From Myoxocephalus aenaeus (lineage: Eukaryota; Chordata; Actinopteri; Perciformes; Cottidae): 64,000 nucleotides of DNA. Below, one piece after another: positions 38,664-48,370 of the stretch; within the stretch, counting starts at the first letter, position 1; every line of letters starts with the position of its first letter. A model generated the notes under the pieces. The model saw only the letters and a list, made by a program, of their open reading frames with translations, was not told where the DNA came from and searched no databases. The stretch lies in NCBI GenBank assembly GCA_038501785.1, contig JBAMJR010000089.1, positions 186,001 through 250,000 of the forward strand, written 5' to 3'. A program made the translations under genes and the position numbers.

Positions 38664-39956
38664 CAGTGGTGTATAGTAACGAAGTAGAAATACTTCGTTA
38701 CTGTACTTAAGTAGTTTTTTGGGATATATGTACTCTACTTTACTATTTATATTTCTGTTTACTTTTACTTTTACTTCACTACATTTTGCAAAGAAAACTG
38801 ATACTTTTACTCCGATACATTTCCCCTGAAACCTTCGTTACTCGCTACAAAATCAAATCTATCTCTAGAAAGAAAGAAAAACACATCCGGGACTGTGGTG
38901 GAACACAGACTCCACGAAGCAGGTTTTGCGAATCACAATATTCTGCATTAGCCCTCTACATCCTCTAGTCCAGCGCTCCCAAACCTTTATGCGTCACGGG
39001 CCGGTAACGTGAAGACCAAACTGTCACGGACCGGGTCCGACCTCGGAGAGACAGGAGACAACGACACCTGACGTGTGTTCGTTATGTCCAGTCTACTCCT
39101 AACTAAACTTTTAGTCCAGTCTACTGCTTAACTTATAACGCGCTGCACAAAGACAGAATGTTGAAATGAAAGCAGGTTTTCATGCTTTTTTGGCGAGCTC
39201 AGGATACTTTGCCTTGGTTTTAATCCAGAACACCGGCAGAGTTGAAACAGATTTAAGTTTCATTTTTAGGGTAACGTGACATATTGACATGTGTCAAGAA
39301 GTTCCGTCTGAGGTCACCACAGACGGATGTATCTGGTCATTTTTCACAATAAAACATTTTTCCGGACTTTTTTAATTTAACTTACATTTTTCATTCATTC
39401 TTTCTGTGCGGCCCAGTACCAAGGGGCCTGGTATCAAGGGCCCCACGGCCCGGTACCAAGGGGCCCGGTACCAAGGGACCCACGGACCGTTACCGGGCAG
39501 AATGAGCATACTTATAACCACACTGTTACAACTCCTTCATAGTGTCATATTGCTTTTTGGAGAATTACGATGATAAGTTCATAGTAGATGCAAAAGTATA
39601 CTTAGGTACAATATATTATGTTGAACATAATATATATGGTTATTTTATCAACACAACTCCTTGTCCTTGGTCACGGTGGCCACAGCACTTAAAAGAATAA
39701 ACTTCATAATTCTCAAAATTCTGACCCATTGCTTTTTTATTAAAAGCATGCACTTGTACTTTTACTTTCAATACTTAAGTACATTTTATATCAGAAAAAT
39801 ACTTTTGATACTTAAGTACAGAAAATATCAGATACTTTAAGACTTTTACTCAAGTAGTATTTTAATAGGTGACTTTTACTTTTACTGGTGTAATTTTCCA
39901 GTAAAGTATCTTTACTTTTACTCAAGTACGGCTTTTGGGTACTTTATACAACACTG
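38664..39956. mobile_element. hAT-type element A (CAGTGGTGTATA ends)
   Basis: The left end CAGTGGTGTATAGTAACG and right end TACTTTATACAACACTG are inverted partners (CAGTG-TGTATA). Both subterminal parts are rich in 'acttttact' and 'tacttaagta' motifs. An 8-bp duplication GTCTAGAG flanks it perfectly (38656-38663 and 39957-39964). No transposase is recognisable. A further degraded hAT-like piece lies inside at 38970-39500. Confidence 0.88.
38970..39500. mobile_element. Degraded hAT-like relic nested in element A
   Basis: Begins 'cagcgctcccaaaccttta tgcg', with 'cacgggccggta' just inside, like the CAGCGGTCCCCAACC ends of Charlie-type hATs. Near the other end, 'ccacggaccgttaccggg' is the inverted counterpart of the subterminal motif. 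Between 39410 and 39500 an approximately 14-bp ggcccggtaccaagg unit is repeated imperfectly. Exact ends and duplication are not discernible. Confidence 0.5.
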
Positions 39957-39964
39957 GTCTAGAG

Positions 39965-40422
39965 CAGGGGTGTCAAACATACGGCCCGTGGGCCGGATCT
40001 GGCCTGCCAGGGGGTCCAGTCCGGCCCGCGGGATAATTGTTAAAATTGCAGAAAAAAAAAAAAACTACCACAGTTGGGATTCAAACCACTGATCCTCTGA
40101 TTATAAGACATATATGGTAACCATTGAGCCACAAATGCATTTGAACCCAGAATTGACTTTACTGATGATATTGCTTAACTGCGAGGGAATCTGCAGAGGA
40201 GAGCCCAGGCAGGTAAACAGTGGGCTGATGTCTGTTTCTAGTTTATTGAAGAAAGACCTTAACATAGGGTTTATCATCCAAAAACCTTCACCAATGATTT
40301 AAACAGAGAGAAATATTTTCATTTTGTATGCGTTAATATGCTGTGATTTTACTGGTCCAGCCCACTTGAGGTCAAAATGGGCAGCATGCGGCCCCTTAAC
40401 TAAAATGAGTTTGACACCCCTG
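39965..40422. mobile_element. hAT-type MITE B (CAGGGGTGTCAAAC ends)
   Basis: The left end CAGGGGTGTCAAACATACGG and right end GAGTTTGACACCCCTG are the classic inverted ends of Charlie-like hAT MITEs, with inner 'ggcccgtgggccggat' and 'catgcggcccctt'. The 8-bp duplication GTCTAGAG is perfect (39957-39964 and 40423-40430). The left copy is also the right duplication of element A. 458 bp, non-coding. Confidence 0.93.
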
Positions 40423-40599
40423 GTCTAGAGACCTACCTTATATATAAACTGTCATGAGACAACTTCTGTCAAAATTGGCCCTATTCAAATGAAAATGTAC
40501 TTGACTTGACGATGTGAAAGGTATTGGCTAGAATGATGAAAACACTGAGAATTTTAGCGTCCATTAGTTCATTATTTGGCGCACAACTTTGCTGTTGTT

Positions 40600-40870
40600 G
40601 GTTCAGTCTAACGGCTCTCGTCAACCTGGTTTCCAGCTCCACTGGGCAGCTTTTCTGAAAAAGAAACTGACTGCTAACACTGAATAAATTAACTCAAAGC
40701 TACTTGCTTAGCACCAAATGCCAACCCGACAAAGTTAGCATCTAGCTGATCAACATAGTGGAGTATTCAGCAGCTCAAGAGACAAATATATTTCTGATGA
40801 GTTGGTGGAGACTCAAAAAACAATATTGGTAAATATTGGACTCCAGTTGGTTTACAATCTCCCCTCTCTG
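40600..40870. repeat. Dispersed repeat fragment (gttggtggagac family)
   Basis: Contains 'atagtggagtattcagcagctc', 'gatgagttggtggagactca' and 'taaatattggactcc', with relatives at 6868-6975, 9690-9735 and 25440-25500. Boundaries unknown. Confidence 0.5.
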
Positions 40871-41060
40871 TTTTTAACCGAAGCCACTGAAGCTATCTTG
40901 ATTTTACCTCATCTTTTGGCTTTAGTCAAATGTTTTATGGGTTGCCATTAATTAAGAATGTTTGATAAAGACTTCTCCTCAAATATGTGGAGCATTTTGG
41001 TGATTTTAGGTATAGTTATGTCAGCTGATGTCATGTTGGAACAGTTATGCTGCTTGTGCT

Positions 41061-41111
41061 CGAGGCATGAATGTCTGCCGTTATTCACTAACGGCAGACA
41101 TTCATGCCTCG
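41061..41111. repeat. Perfect 23-bp inverted repeat, 5-nt loop
   Basis: Left arm 41061-41083 starts CGAGGCATGAATGTCTGCCG. Right arm 41089-41111 is its exact reverse complement. The loop is ttcac. No mismatch in 23 pairs. It is not at an element end that I can recognise. Confidence 0.95.
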
Positions 41112-41805
41112 CTAGAAAATACTGTCTTTTTGTCTGACCACACATGTCATTTGCCGTAAAGGACTCTGTTCTGATATCATTATGTGTTAGATGTTGGCAT
41201 AACTGAGACTGAAAGACCCAGGTTGTAAAAACAACTAAGTATTTTCCTTTAAAGAGAGGAGCACTCACCTTCCATCACCACCATCCATTAACATCAACTT
41301 GGCTCTGAACTTAAAGGCCTTAATCAAATAAGGCTTTCTCAAGCAGGGGAATACACCTGCACCTTCTGCGTTCCAAAATTATTTCTTTTGTGTGTGTACT
41401 TGTGTGTCTTTGTGCGCGAGTCTATGCACTTTTTGTTCACTGTACAGTATGTATATTTATCATAACCATATGCTCATACAGTACATTCCTCACCAGCTGC
41501 ACAAAGAGCTCTCAGGCATATTTGGCTCCGGCAACATAAATCACAGGCAGAACTGACAGGAACAATATGGGCAAGTCTGTTCCTCATACCTGTACAGCAG
41601 CGTGTCTTCAGCATGATACCACGGGAGGAACATTTAATTAAATACATATGACTTGACATGAAGTCATTCTCTCTGAAACAAAACAATAATAACCGAAGAA
41701 TGTCTTTCCTTATCCAAATAAAAAACTGTTTTATTGTTTGAACACATGCTGATGTGAAACCAACGCTAAAGTGTTGAGCTACCTTAAACATATGGGACAT
41801 ACCGG
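41112..41805. other. No gene recognised
   Basis: AT-rich with frames of about 106-108 residues (40948-41268 and 41474-41800, minus strand) that show no known domain. Confidence 0.35.
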
Positions 41806-42623
41806 CCCGGTCTCATACAAAATTACATTCCCATACAACTAAACTGCATTCATACACTTTGAAGGAAACATATTTTCTCCTGGATTATGGTCGCAGTTTC
41901 AAACTCGGGATTATTATTATCTACATGAGTCACGTCATTCAAAACTAAGAGGTTATTGGCTAAACACTGACAGTGAAATGCCACTCTCAATTATCAATAA
42001 TCTGTACCTGGAATGCACCTGTGAAAATACCTGTAAGCAATTAGTTCACTTAGAATTCAGAGCTTGAACACCATGAATAGGATTCAGGTTTTCTCTTTGC
42101 ACAACAATGACAAGAGAGGAAGTAGAGCACTGTAATGCAATATACTGTATTTCGTTTACAGTTAATAAAGTAACTATGTTGATATCATTTTCAGTTAAGG
42201 TAATGGGGTCTTACACTGTTATAAGTATATCAGTTAAGATTTCATTGTGATTCTGTGTAACATTGTGATGCAAAAATAAAACATTTAGAAGACTTCATAT
42301 ATATATGAAGTGTTTTTGCAAGAGATATAAGATATTTAGTACTTTTGTGAAAGTTGTAAATTGATAATAAAACAAAACAAAAATGCGACAGAACATCATG
42401 GTTTGGCTTAAAATATGATTGTTATATTATTGAAGTTACAGACATACATTTAAATAAGTGCACTTTGCCTTTTGGTTTCACACGGGACACAAACAGAGAC
42501 TCTTCCGAGCACTATTATTGAAGACGTATTTGTGATATGTCAAAAATAAGCTTTTGTTTTCCACAAAACGTAATTGAAAATGCAGTTTTAGTTGTATGGG
42601 AATGTGATTTTGTCAGACACAGG
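41806..42623. mobile_element. Inverted-repeat DNA element, unclassified
   Basis: A left block at 41815-41850 (containing attacattcccatacaact) is matched by the inverted block 42579-42616 (agttttagttgtatgggaat) with few mismatches. Outer sequences cccggtctcata and gtcagacacaggg continue the inverted similarity more weakly. No coding frame inside; an internal acttcatatatatatgaagt palindrome lies near 42290-42311. No clear target duplication. Confidence 0.6.
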
Positions 42624-43163
42624 GCTGAAAGCCTGATATGATTTGAGACACACGCTTCTTTTGTTATGCATGTGTGTCACCAGGGCTGCATCATGAGAAT
42701 TATTTCAGTCATGACCACAGTCTTTAAATGATCTAAAAACAATGCTGTATCTGATGCAGCACAACAGATACGGAAATGAATTGACGTTCATATGTTTACT
42801 TTCACACCAGCTCTCCCATTGTCTTCAGGTTGTAAGAGGAACACGGAAACGTGAGGGATTTCTTTTGATCAGACGATGTGGGCCTGACCGTGTGACTGTG
42901 CTGCTCCTTTTCAACTGCCCGCATGATGTTTTGTGGGAATTGCCGAGCTAACTTTGCTTTGGAGAGTCATCAAAGGCCATGTTTAAAAAAGAAAATCAGA
43001 TTAGATGTAAACGGCCTTCAGTGCATGCATGTGATCTGTGAGCGAGATTCATGATTCACATGTGTAGTTTTCAACTAAGAGGCCATGATGCTGGAGCAAA
43101 AGCACCTGCTATTCTCAACTGACACTATAACTGTGTCTTTAATGAAAATACTGGATTCCATCT
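42624..43163. other. No gene recognised
   Basis: Short spacer before the nested transposon cluster; only small frames without domains. Confidence 0.4.
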
Positions 43164-43590
43164 TACAGTTTTTGTCCGTTGCTTGAACACTATAGACACA
43201 TGCTTAAACCCAAGTAACATAACTTGAAGTTGTTGTTACTATACCTTAAACAAAGTGTAACCATACCTTAAACAAAAGCGCTGCTTTGCACTTTAGTTGC
43301 AATTCTGTAACACACTTGCTCCTTTCTGCAACACACTTGCTCCTAGACACTACACACTATTTCATATATAAGACACTTAGTTCAAAAATGAAATCTCAGG
43401 GTACCATTGGGAAAACACATCTATTCAAAATACAACACACATTGGTTAATTGAAAAGACATAGACACACACCTGAAAACACTTACTTACACAACTGAACA
43501 CCAATCAGCCAGCTACAAAAAGGCTTCAGTTAAGCCATTTTGACAACTTTGCAAGCATGGAGGCAGGGAGAGCTAGAGGAAGAGGAAGAG

Positions 43591-43612
43591 GACAGACAGA
43601 CAGACAGACAGA
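43591..43612. repeat. (GACA)n tract inside E1 exon 1
   Basis: Five gaca units within the transposase coding exon, encoding TDRQTERG-like residues. E2 and E3 lack it at the aligned position, so it is an expansion private to this copy. Confidence 0.85.
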
Positions 43613-44297
43613 GAGGGGACGTGGTCAAAGAGGCCACGCAAGGACCATTATTTCGGATGACATAAGAGCAACTTTGGTGGACCATGTCATAAACCATGGC
43701 CTGACTATGAGGGAAGCTGGGCAGAGAGTCCATCTTACAGTTTTTCTCGATTGCTAAAACACAAAACCTGGTTCCTGTAGCACAAACACCCAAACCTTTT
43801 CGTCATTCCCAGAAGCACACACACATTTCCCATAACCAAAAACACAATTCACCTGTGTCCACACATGTGTCCCTCAATATTCAAAACACTTTCTGCAAAA
43901 CCTTACACAAAACTGACCAAATAAATCATTCATTGCACTACGTGTTCATTCAGCAAACACATGCTCTCAATATAATTAACTCAAGTTATCATAACATGAA
44001 CTCAGAGACCACACCCTTCTCAAGGTGAAAACACTCAGCCTGAAAATTGTTAACACACCAATCAGAATTGGGGGTCAATAAATAGAGCTTAGAGGCATGC
44101 TCATGTCCTTTGGAACAATGGATCCCAACCATGCAGAGGTTGAGAGACAAGAGAGAGGAAGACCAAGAGGGAGAGGCAGAGGCAGAAGACAGCAAAGACA
44201 AGTAATTTCTGATGAAATCTGTGCCACAGTTGTTCATCATGTGGTGGTACATGGGAGGACAATGAAAGAATCTGGCCAACTAGTCCAGCCAAACTTA

Positions 44298-45630
44298 CAG
44301 TTTTTTCTGAATGCTTAAACACTAACAGTGATTCTTGAAGCATGATTTCTGAAACCATTAACACTTTTAGCCAATGCATTTACCAAGTGTGCCAAACTGA
44401 ATGCACGTTCTCTGCTTTATACTCAGTTTATAATTTTATAACACACTTTTTGCAAAACTGTAAACACAAACCACTGCTTTACACTCAGTTTATAATTTTA
44501 TAACACACTTCTAGCAAAACTGTAAACATTGGTCTCTACATTGCTACACTATTTTGCCAATTGCTTTTCCACATTGACAAATGTGAAAACACTTTTAGAT
44601 AATGAGTTCACTTACAAATCAGAGCTTGAGCACTATAAATAGGCCACAGGTAAACATTTGGTTTGGACAACAATGGAGGCCAATATCAGACAGAGAGTAA
44701 GAGGGGTGAGAATTAGAGGAGGACGAGGACGAGGACGTGAAGAAGTAAGAGGAGGAGGAGGAGGAGGAGGAGAAGGAAGAGGTGAAGTAGGACGGGGGAT
44801 AAGAAGAGGACGGGGAAGAGGAAGAGGAAGGGGAGTCAGGAACACAATAACTGATGAGATCAGAGTGACTGTGGTTGACCAGGGGCCAGAGCAGCTCAGG
44901 TACGTTATCATCTGGGACAATGTTAGTTTCCACCGGGCTGCTCTGGTCTGCAATTGGTTCACAGGTCACCCACTTTTCATGGCACTCAATCTCCCCCCAT
45001 ACTCTCTGTTCTTGAATCCTATTGAAGAATTCTTCTCTGCATGGCGTTGGAAGGTGTATGATCGCCAGCCCCACCAACGCATACCCCTTCTACAGGCAAT
45101 GGAGGAGGCTTGTGGCGACATGGATCAGGGGTCATGCCAGGGCTGGATACGGCACTCCAGGCGATACTTTCCACGCTGCCTAGCTCAAGACAACATCGCA
45201 TGTGATGTAGATGAAGCCTAATTTTTTTCTGCTCTTTTTTTTCTAACACAAATGTTATTGTTTTCTTCTACTGCGCTTTTGTTTGTTGTTTGAGTGTTAG
45301 GAACAAAAATGTAACTTTTCTTATTTGTACGCATTTGGATACCTGTGTGTGTATGTGTGTTTACTACACAGAAAAAGTGTTTTTCATTTATACTATCAGT
45401 GCGTAGTTGGTGCTTCGTGTGCTTATTCAAATGATGGTTTGTGTGTACTGTATTGACGCAAAAACAAATGTTTTTCAAAGAGTTTGAAGAGTTTTGCAAG
45501 AATTGTTTGCTTTTGCAAGAGATATATAATGTTTTGCTGGTTTGGTGTAAGGTTTTGTGGTTAGTGTGTAGAGTTTTGCAAAAATAGCCTATAGTTTCAA
45601 AGATAGTGCCTAAGCAATCAGAAAAAACTG
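44298..45630 (+). mobile_element. Innermost nested element (E3) inside E2
   Basis: Ends CAGTTTTTTCTGAATGCTTA (44298) and ...CAATCAGAAAAAACTG (45630) are inverted with about three mismatches over 25 bp. TA duplications occur at 44296-44297 and 45631-45632. It is internally deleted: the transposase exon 1 is fused directly to the middle of exon 3. At 1.33 kb it is the youngest insertion of the nest. Confidence 0.93.
44673..45221 (+). CDS. E3 internally deleted transposase (exon 1 fused to exon 3)
   Basis: About 182 codons from ATG 44673, uninterrupted. The N-terminus is an Arg/Gly-rich run (RGGRGRGRE, then seven Gly, then RRGRGRGRGRG) followed by ITDEIRVTVVD. It jumps at about 44880 into QGPEQLRYVIIWDNVSFHRAALV and SLFLNPIEEFFSAWRWKVYDRQPH, ending DEA. 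Missing are the HTH regions and the first catalytic Asp; the second Asp and the Glu remain. The deletion is in frame and a gacca-type match exists at the two breakpoints in E1. The product could not catalyse transposition alone; a regulatory or dead product is possible. Confidence 0.85.
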   Translation: MEANIRQRVRGVRIRGGRGRGREEVRGGGGGGGEGRGEVGRGIRRGRGRGRGRGVRNTITDEIRVTVVDQGPEQLRYVIIWDNVSFHRAALVCNWFTGHPLFMALNLPPYSLFLNPIEEFFSAWRWKVYDRQPHQRIPLLQAMEEACGDMDQGSCQGWIRHSRRYFPRCLAQDNIACDVDEA

Positions 45631-45868
45631 TAAGCCGTTTCACAGTTGCATCCATTGTTTGTACTTTCAGGAGGGAAAACTTTGCCTCATTGTCACTATG
45701 TATTGTATCACAGTACATGCACAGTAATGTTGTAGTACATATAGACTGACTATCCACCGTATGCTGTGTAGTTTTTACTACAGTATACTATGCCACAGTA
45801 CACCATAGGTCAGTAATGGTAATTTTTGCAGAACTGAGAGGCAGCCATCTATTGGAGGCAGGCGGCGA

Positions 45869-46699
45869 TTGCTCACTGCTGAGCAGGAGACTGCCTTGGT
45901 AAATATGGTGATTGGCAATAATGCCATCACTTTGAGGGAGATTCAAACCCGCATTATTGAAGACCAGGAAATATTTCAAGGGACTAACAGCATAAGCCTT
46001 TCCACCATTGACCGGGTAATACAGCGGAACCACATAAGGACGAAGCAACTTTACCGCGTGCCTTATGAGAGGAATTCCGATAGGGTTAAGAAGCAACGAT
46101 TCCAATATGTGCAGGTAATTGCACTGTACAGAAATGCTATACTATTCCAATACACATATATTTTTGAAGTAAAATTTGTGTTTTTTGATTCCTGTAGACA
46201 ATGTTTGAGATGGATGCAATGGCTGACCCACACGAATACATCTTTATTGATGAAGCAGGGTGCAATCATTCAAGTTCCCGGTCAGAGGGGGGGGCAACAT
46301 TACCATGTGTGCAGATGCTGCACACATGCTGTATTGGGTCCACACAACACTGCACTACTCCTTCAGTTTCTAGATCAGTTGCACAATAACATTCTCCAAC
46401 AAGAAGGGGAGCCACGGCAACCAGAGCAAGCCCAATATGTTGTCATTTGGGATAACGTGAGCTTCCATCGGGCTGCTCTGGTTCGCACCTGGTTCAATGA
46501 CCACCCCAGGTTCAGGGTCCTTTTTCTGCCAGCATACTCCCCTTTTCTGAATCCAATAGAGGAGTTTTTCTCCGCATGGCGGTGGAGAGTCTATGACCGA
46601 AACCCATACACACAGCACAATCTCCTGGAGGCAATGGTGAATGCATGTGAGGATATTTCTCTGGAACCTGTATATGTGCTCAATCTGGAAGTGCTGTGA
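45869..46699 (+). pseudogene. E2 exon 2 to exon 3 open stretch (DDE domain)
   Basis: A continuous 276-codon frame that reads through exon 2, an unspliced intron and the second part of exon 3. The intron-derived segment (VIALYRNAILFQYTYIFEVKFV) lacks homology with E1 and is an artefact of reading through. The catalytic half is well conserved: QYVVIWDNVSFHRAALVRTW and FLNPIEEFFSAWRWRVYDR. The C-terminus ends with ...VLNLEVL, shorter than in E1 and E3. Confidence 0.75.
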
Positions 46700-47249
46700 A
46701 TAAACCCTATTATTGACATTTTGGTGGCAGTGTGTTGAATTAATCCCTCCTGTGTGTAACAAACACTAATGTTGTCTGTGTTTTGACAGCTTGTGTGTAT
46801 TGTCTGAGGGTAAAGACTGATTGGGACCCAGAAGTTAGATGTTTGGACTGTTGGGTGTGAGTTTTTAAAATTGTGTGTGACGATTTGAAAAAATGGTGAG
46901 TTGTTCCAGGAATTGTGTCTTAGCAATCGAGAAAAACTGTAATCTAAGCCGCTTCACAGTTTCATCCATAATAAGGACATTCCGACTGGCAAACAGGTAT
47001 GTCTTCAACTCTCTACTCTACTCAGACTGTATCTAGAGTATTTACAGTACTGTACCATATCACGTTACTGTATCACATGTATTCCAGGGTGGCTAATGCT
47101 CCTTTTTCAACAAAAGTGGTAGTTTTGTGAAACATACCGTGATAACGTGTTGAGATGTTTCAGTACTGTGTATGGTAAATACAGTAAAGTTCAGTATACA
47201 CAGTACTGTAAAAAAGAAGCAAACAAGAACAATTTGCATTTTTCTACAG

Positions 47250-47532
47250 AATGGCTAGAAGACCTACTGGGGGTGGACGCCAACGCCTGTTCACCCAACA
47301 GCAGGAACTTGCCATAGTGAACCTAGTCAGAGCAAACAATGCAATCCGTCTCCACCAGCTACAGCAACAAATACTTGCAGATGGGCAAGTATTCAACAAC
47401 ATAAATCGAGTAAGCATTACAACTATCAGACGGATCTTGGTAAAGCACAACATGACCATGAAGCAACTGTACAGGGTCCCATTTGAGAGGAACGGTGTCA
47501 GGGTCAAAGAACGTCGACATGAATATGTACAG
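47250..47532 (+). CDS. E1 transposase exon 2 (helix-turn-helix region)
   Basis: Ninety-four codons, from RMARRPTGGGRQRLF to RRHEYVQ. TQQQELAIVNLVRANNAIRL and SITTIRRILVKHNMTMKQLYR look like the two halves of a homeodomain/paired-like DNA-binding region found before DDE_3 domains in IS630-type transposases. The E2 copy of this exon (45832-46114) has exactly the same length, 283 nt, though its sequence is strongly diverged. Bordered by canonical splice sites. Confidence 0.8.
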
Positions 47533-47725
47533 GTAAGTGTTTCAGTCCTTTACATATACAATAAAGAATGGGTGCAGTCCAGTACAGATGAATATGTACC
47601 ACTGGATTAGTACCACATAGATACATTCAGGTACCTGTGTGGTGGGGTGGGTCGGTTCTGTATATGTAGTAGTGTAAGTGTGTGCTTTGAGTAAAGCCAT
47701 CCACAATATGTATTTTTTGTTACAG

Positions 47726-48370
47726 AGAATCTTGGACATGGATGGAGCTGCCCAGCCGCATGAATGTATTTACATTGACGAGGCTGGATTCAACCTTAGC
47801 AAAAACAGACGACGGGGACGTAATATAATTGGCCAAAGGGCAATTTTGCACGTCCCGGGGCAGCGCGGGGGAAACATCACATTGTGTGCTGCCATAAGTC
47901 TTCGAGGGCTACTGCACCATCATGCCAAACTGGGTCCCTATAATGCGCAACACATAATCACATTTCTAGATGCACTTCATGATGCAGTTGTACAGGATGG
48001 ACCAGAGCAGCCCAGGTTTGTTGTTGTCTGGGATAATGTTAGTTTCCATCGGGCTGCTCTGGTCCAGAACTGGTTCACCAACCATGATCAATTTGAAGTT
48101 CTGTACTTGCCCCCTTACTCGCCATTTCTAAATCCTATAGAGGAATTCTTTTCCGCTTGGAGATGGCGCGTATATGACCGCCAACCACATGCCCGTATAT
48201 CTCTTCTGTAGGCAATGGAACAGGCCTGCGGAGACATCGAGGTGAGGTCAATCCAGGGATGGATTCGCCACACAAGGGGATATTTTCCCCGATGCTTAGC
48301 GAGAGAAGACATTGCTTGTGATGTTGATGAGATCCTGTGGCCAGACCCCAACAGACGGCAGGATCCATAA
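47726..48370 (+). pseudogene. E1 transposase exon 3 (DDE catalytic domain)
   Basis: Begins RILDMDGAAQPHECIYIDEAGFN (first catalytic Asp), then RAILHVPGQRGGNITLCAAIS, FVVVWDNVSFHRAALV (second Asp), and LPPYSPFLNPIEEFF (catalytic Glu). All three acidic residues are present. A TAG at 48209-48211 interrupts after ISLL; the frame then stays open (AMEQACGDIE ... GWIRHTRGYFPRCLAREDIACDVDE) to TAA at 48368-48370. The stop falls behind the catalytic Glu, so it removes only the last 53 codons. The C-terminal region pairs with the same region of E3. Confidence 0.85.

Larger units (their letters stand above)
44118..46699 (+). pseudogene. E2 transposase, interrupted and decayed
   Basis: Exon 1 begins MDPNHAEVERQERGRPRGRGRGR, with a typical AT-hook core (GRPRGRGRG), then VISDEICATVVHHVVVHGRTMKESGQLVQPNL. 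E3 interrupts it and it resumes at 45633 (SRFTVASIV). The donor that should follow lacks GT. Exon 2 is 45832-46114 (283 nt, as in E1) with a canonical donor. Exon 3 starts at 46198 (TMFEMDAMADPHEYIFIDEAGCN). A deletion of about 55 bp just after this motif shifts the frame. The rest (VPGQRGG, YVVIWDNVSFHRAALV, LPAYSPFLNPIEEFFSAWRW) is open in the other frame to 46699. Non-functional through insertion, donor loss and frameshift. Confidence 0.85.
43738..46939 (+). mobile_element. Middle nested element (E2) inside E1
   Basis: 25-bp ends are inverted with one mismatch: CAGTTTTTCTCGATTGCTAA at 43738 and its partner ending CGAGAAAAACTG at 46939. TA duplications flank it (43736-43737, 46940-46941). 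It lies in E1's first coding exon. E2 itself encodes a diverged three-exon transposase and is interrupted in its own first exon by a third copy (44298-45630). The E2-specific length is about 1.87 kb. Confidence 0.92.
43557..48370 (+). pseudogene. E1 transposase, three exons, one stop and one insertion
   Basis: Exon 1 runs 43557-43737 and resumes 46942-46996 after E2; exon 2 is 47250-47532; exon 3 is 47726-48370. Donors (AG|GTATGT, AG|GTAAGT) and acceptors (CTACAG, TTACAG) are canonical. Leaving out E2 and one TA, the exons total 1164 nt, exactly 388 codons, which supports the model. Exon 1 encodes an Arg/Gly-rich start, then ISDDIRATLVDHV and a helix-turn-helix-like GLTMREAGQRV. Exon 2 encodes a second HTH-like segment. 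Exon 3 encodes the DDE domain: YIDEAGFN, VVWDNVSFHRAALV and SPFLNPIEEFFSAWRW, with about 35 residues between the second Asp and the Glu. The only internal stop is TAG at 48209-48211, where E3 has CAG. Confidence 0.85.

Noticed and set aside
41061..41111. microRNA precursor
   Set aside because: Perfect 23-bp stem with a 5-nt loop is too short and too perfect for a typical precursor.
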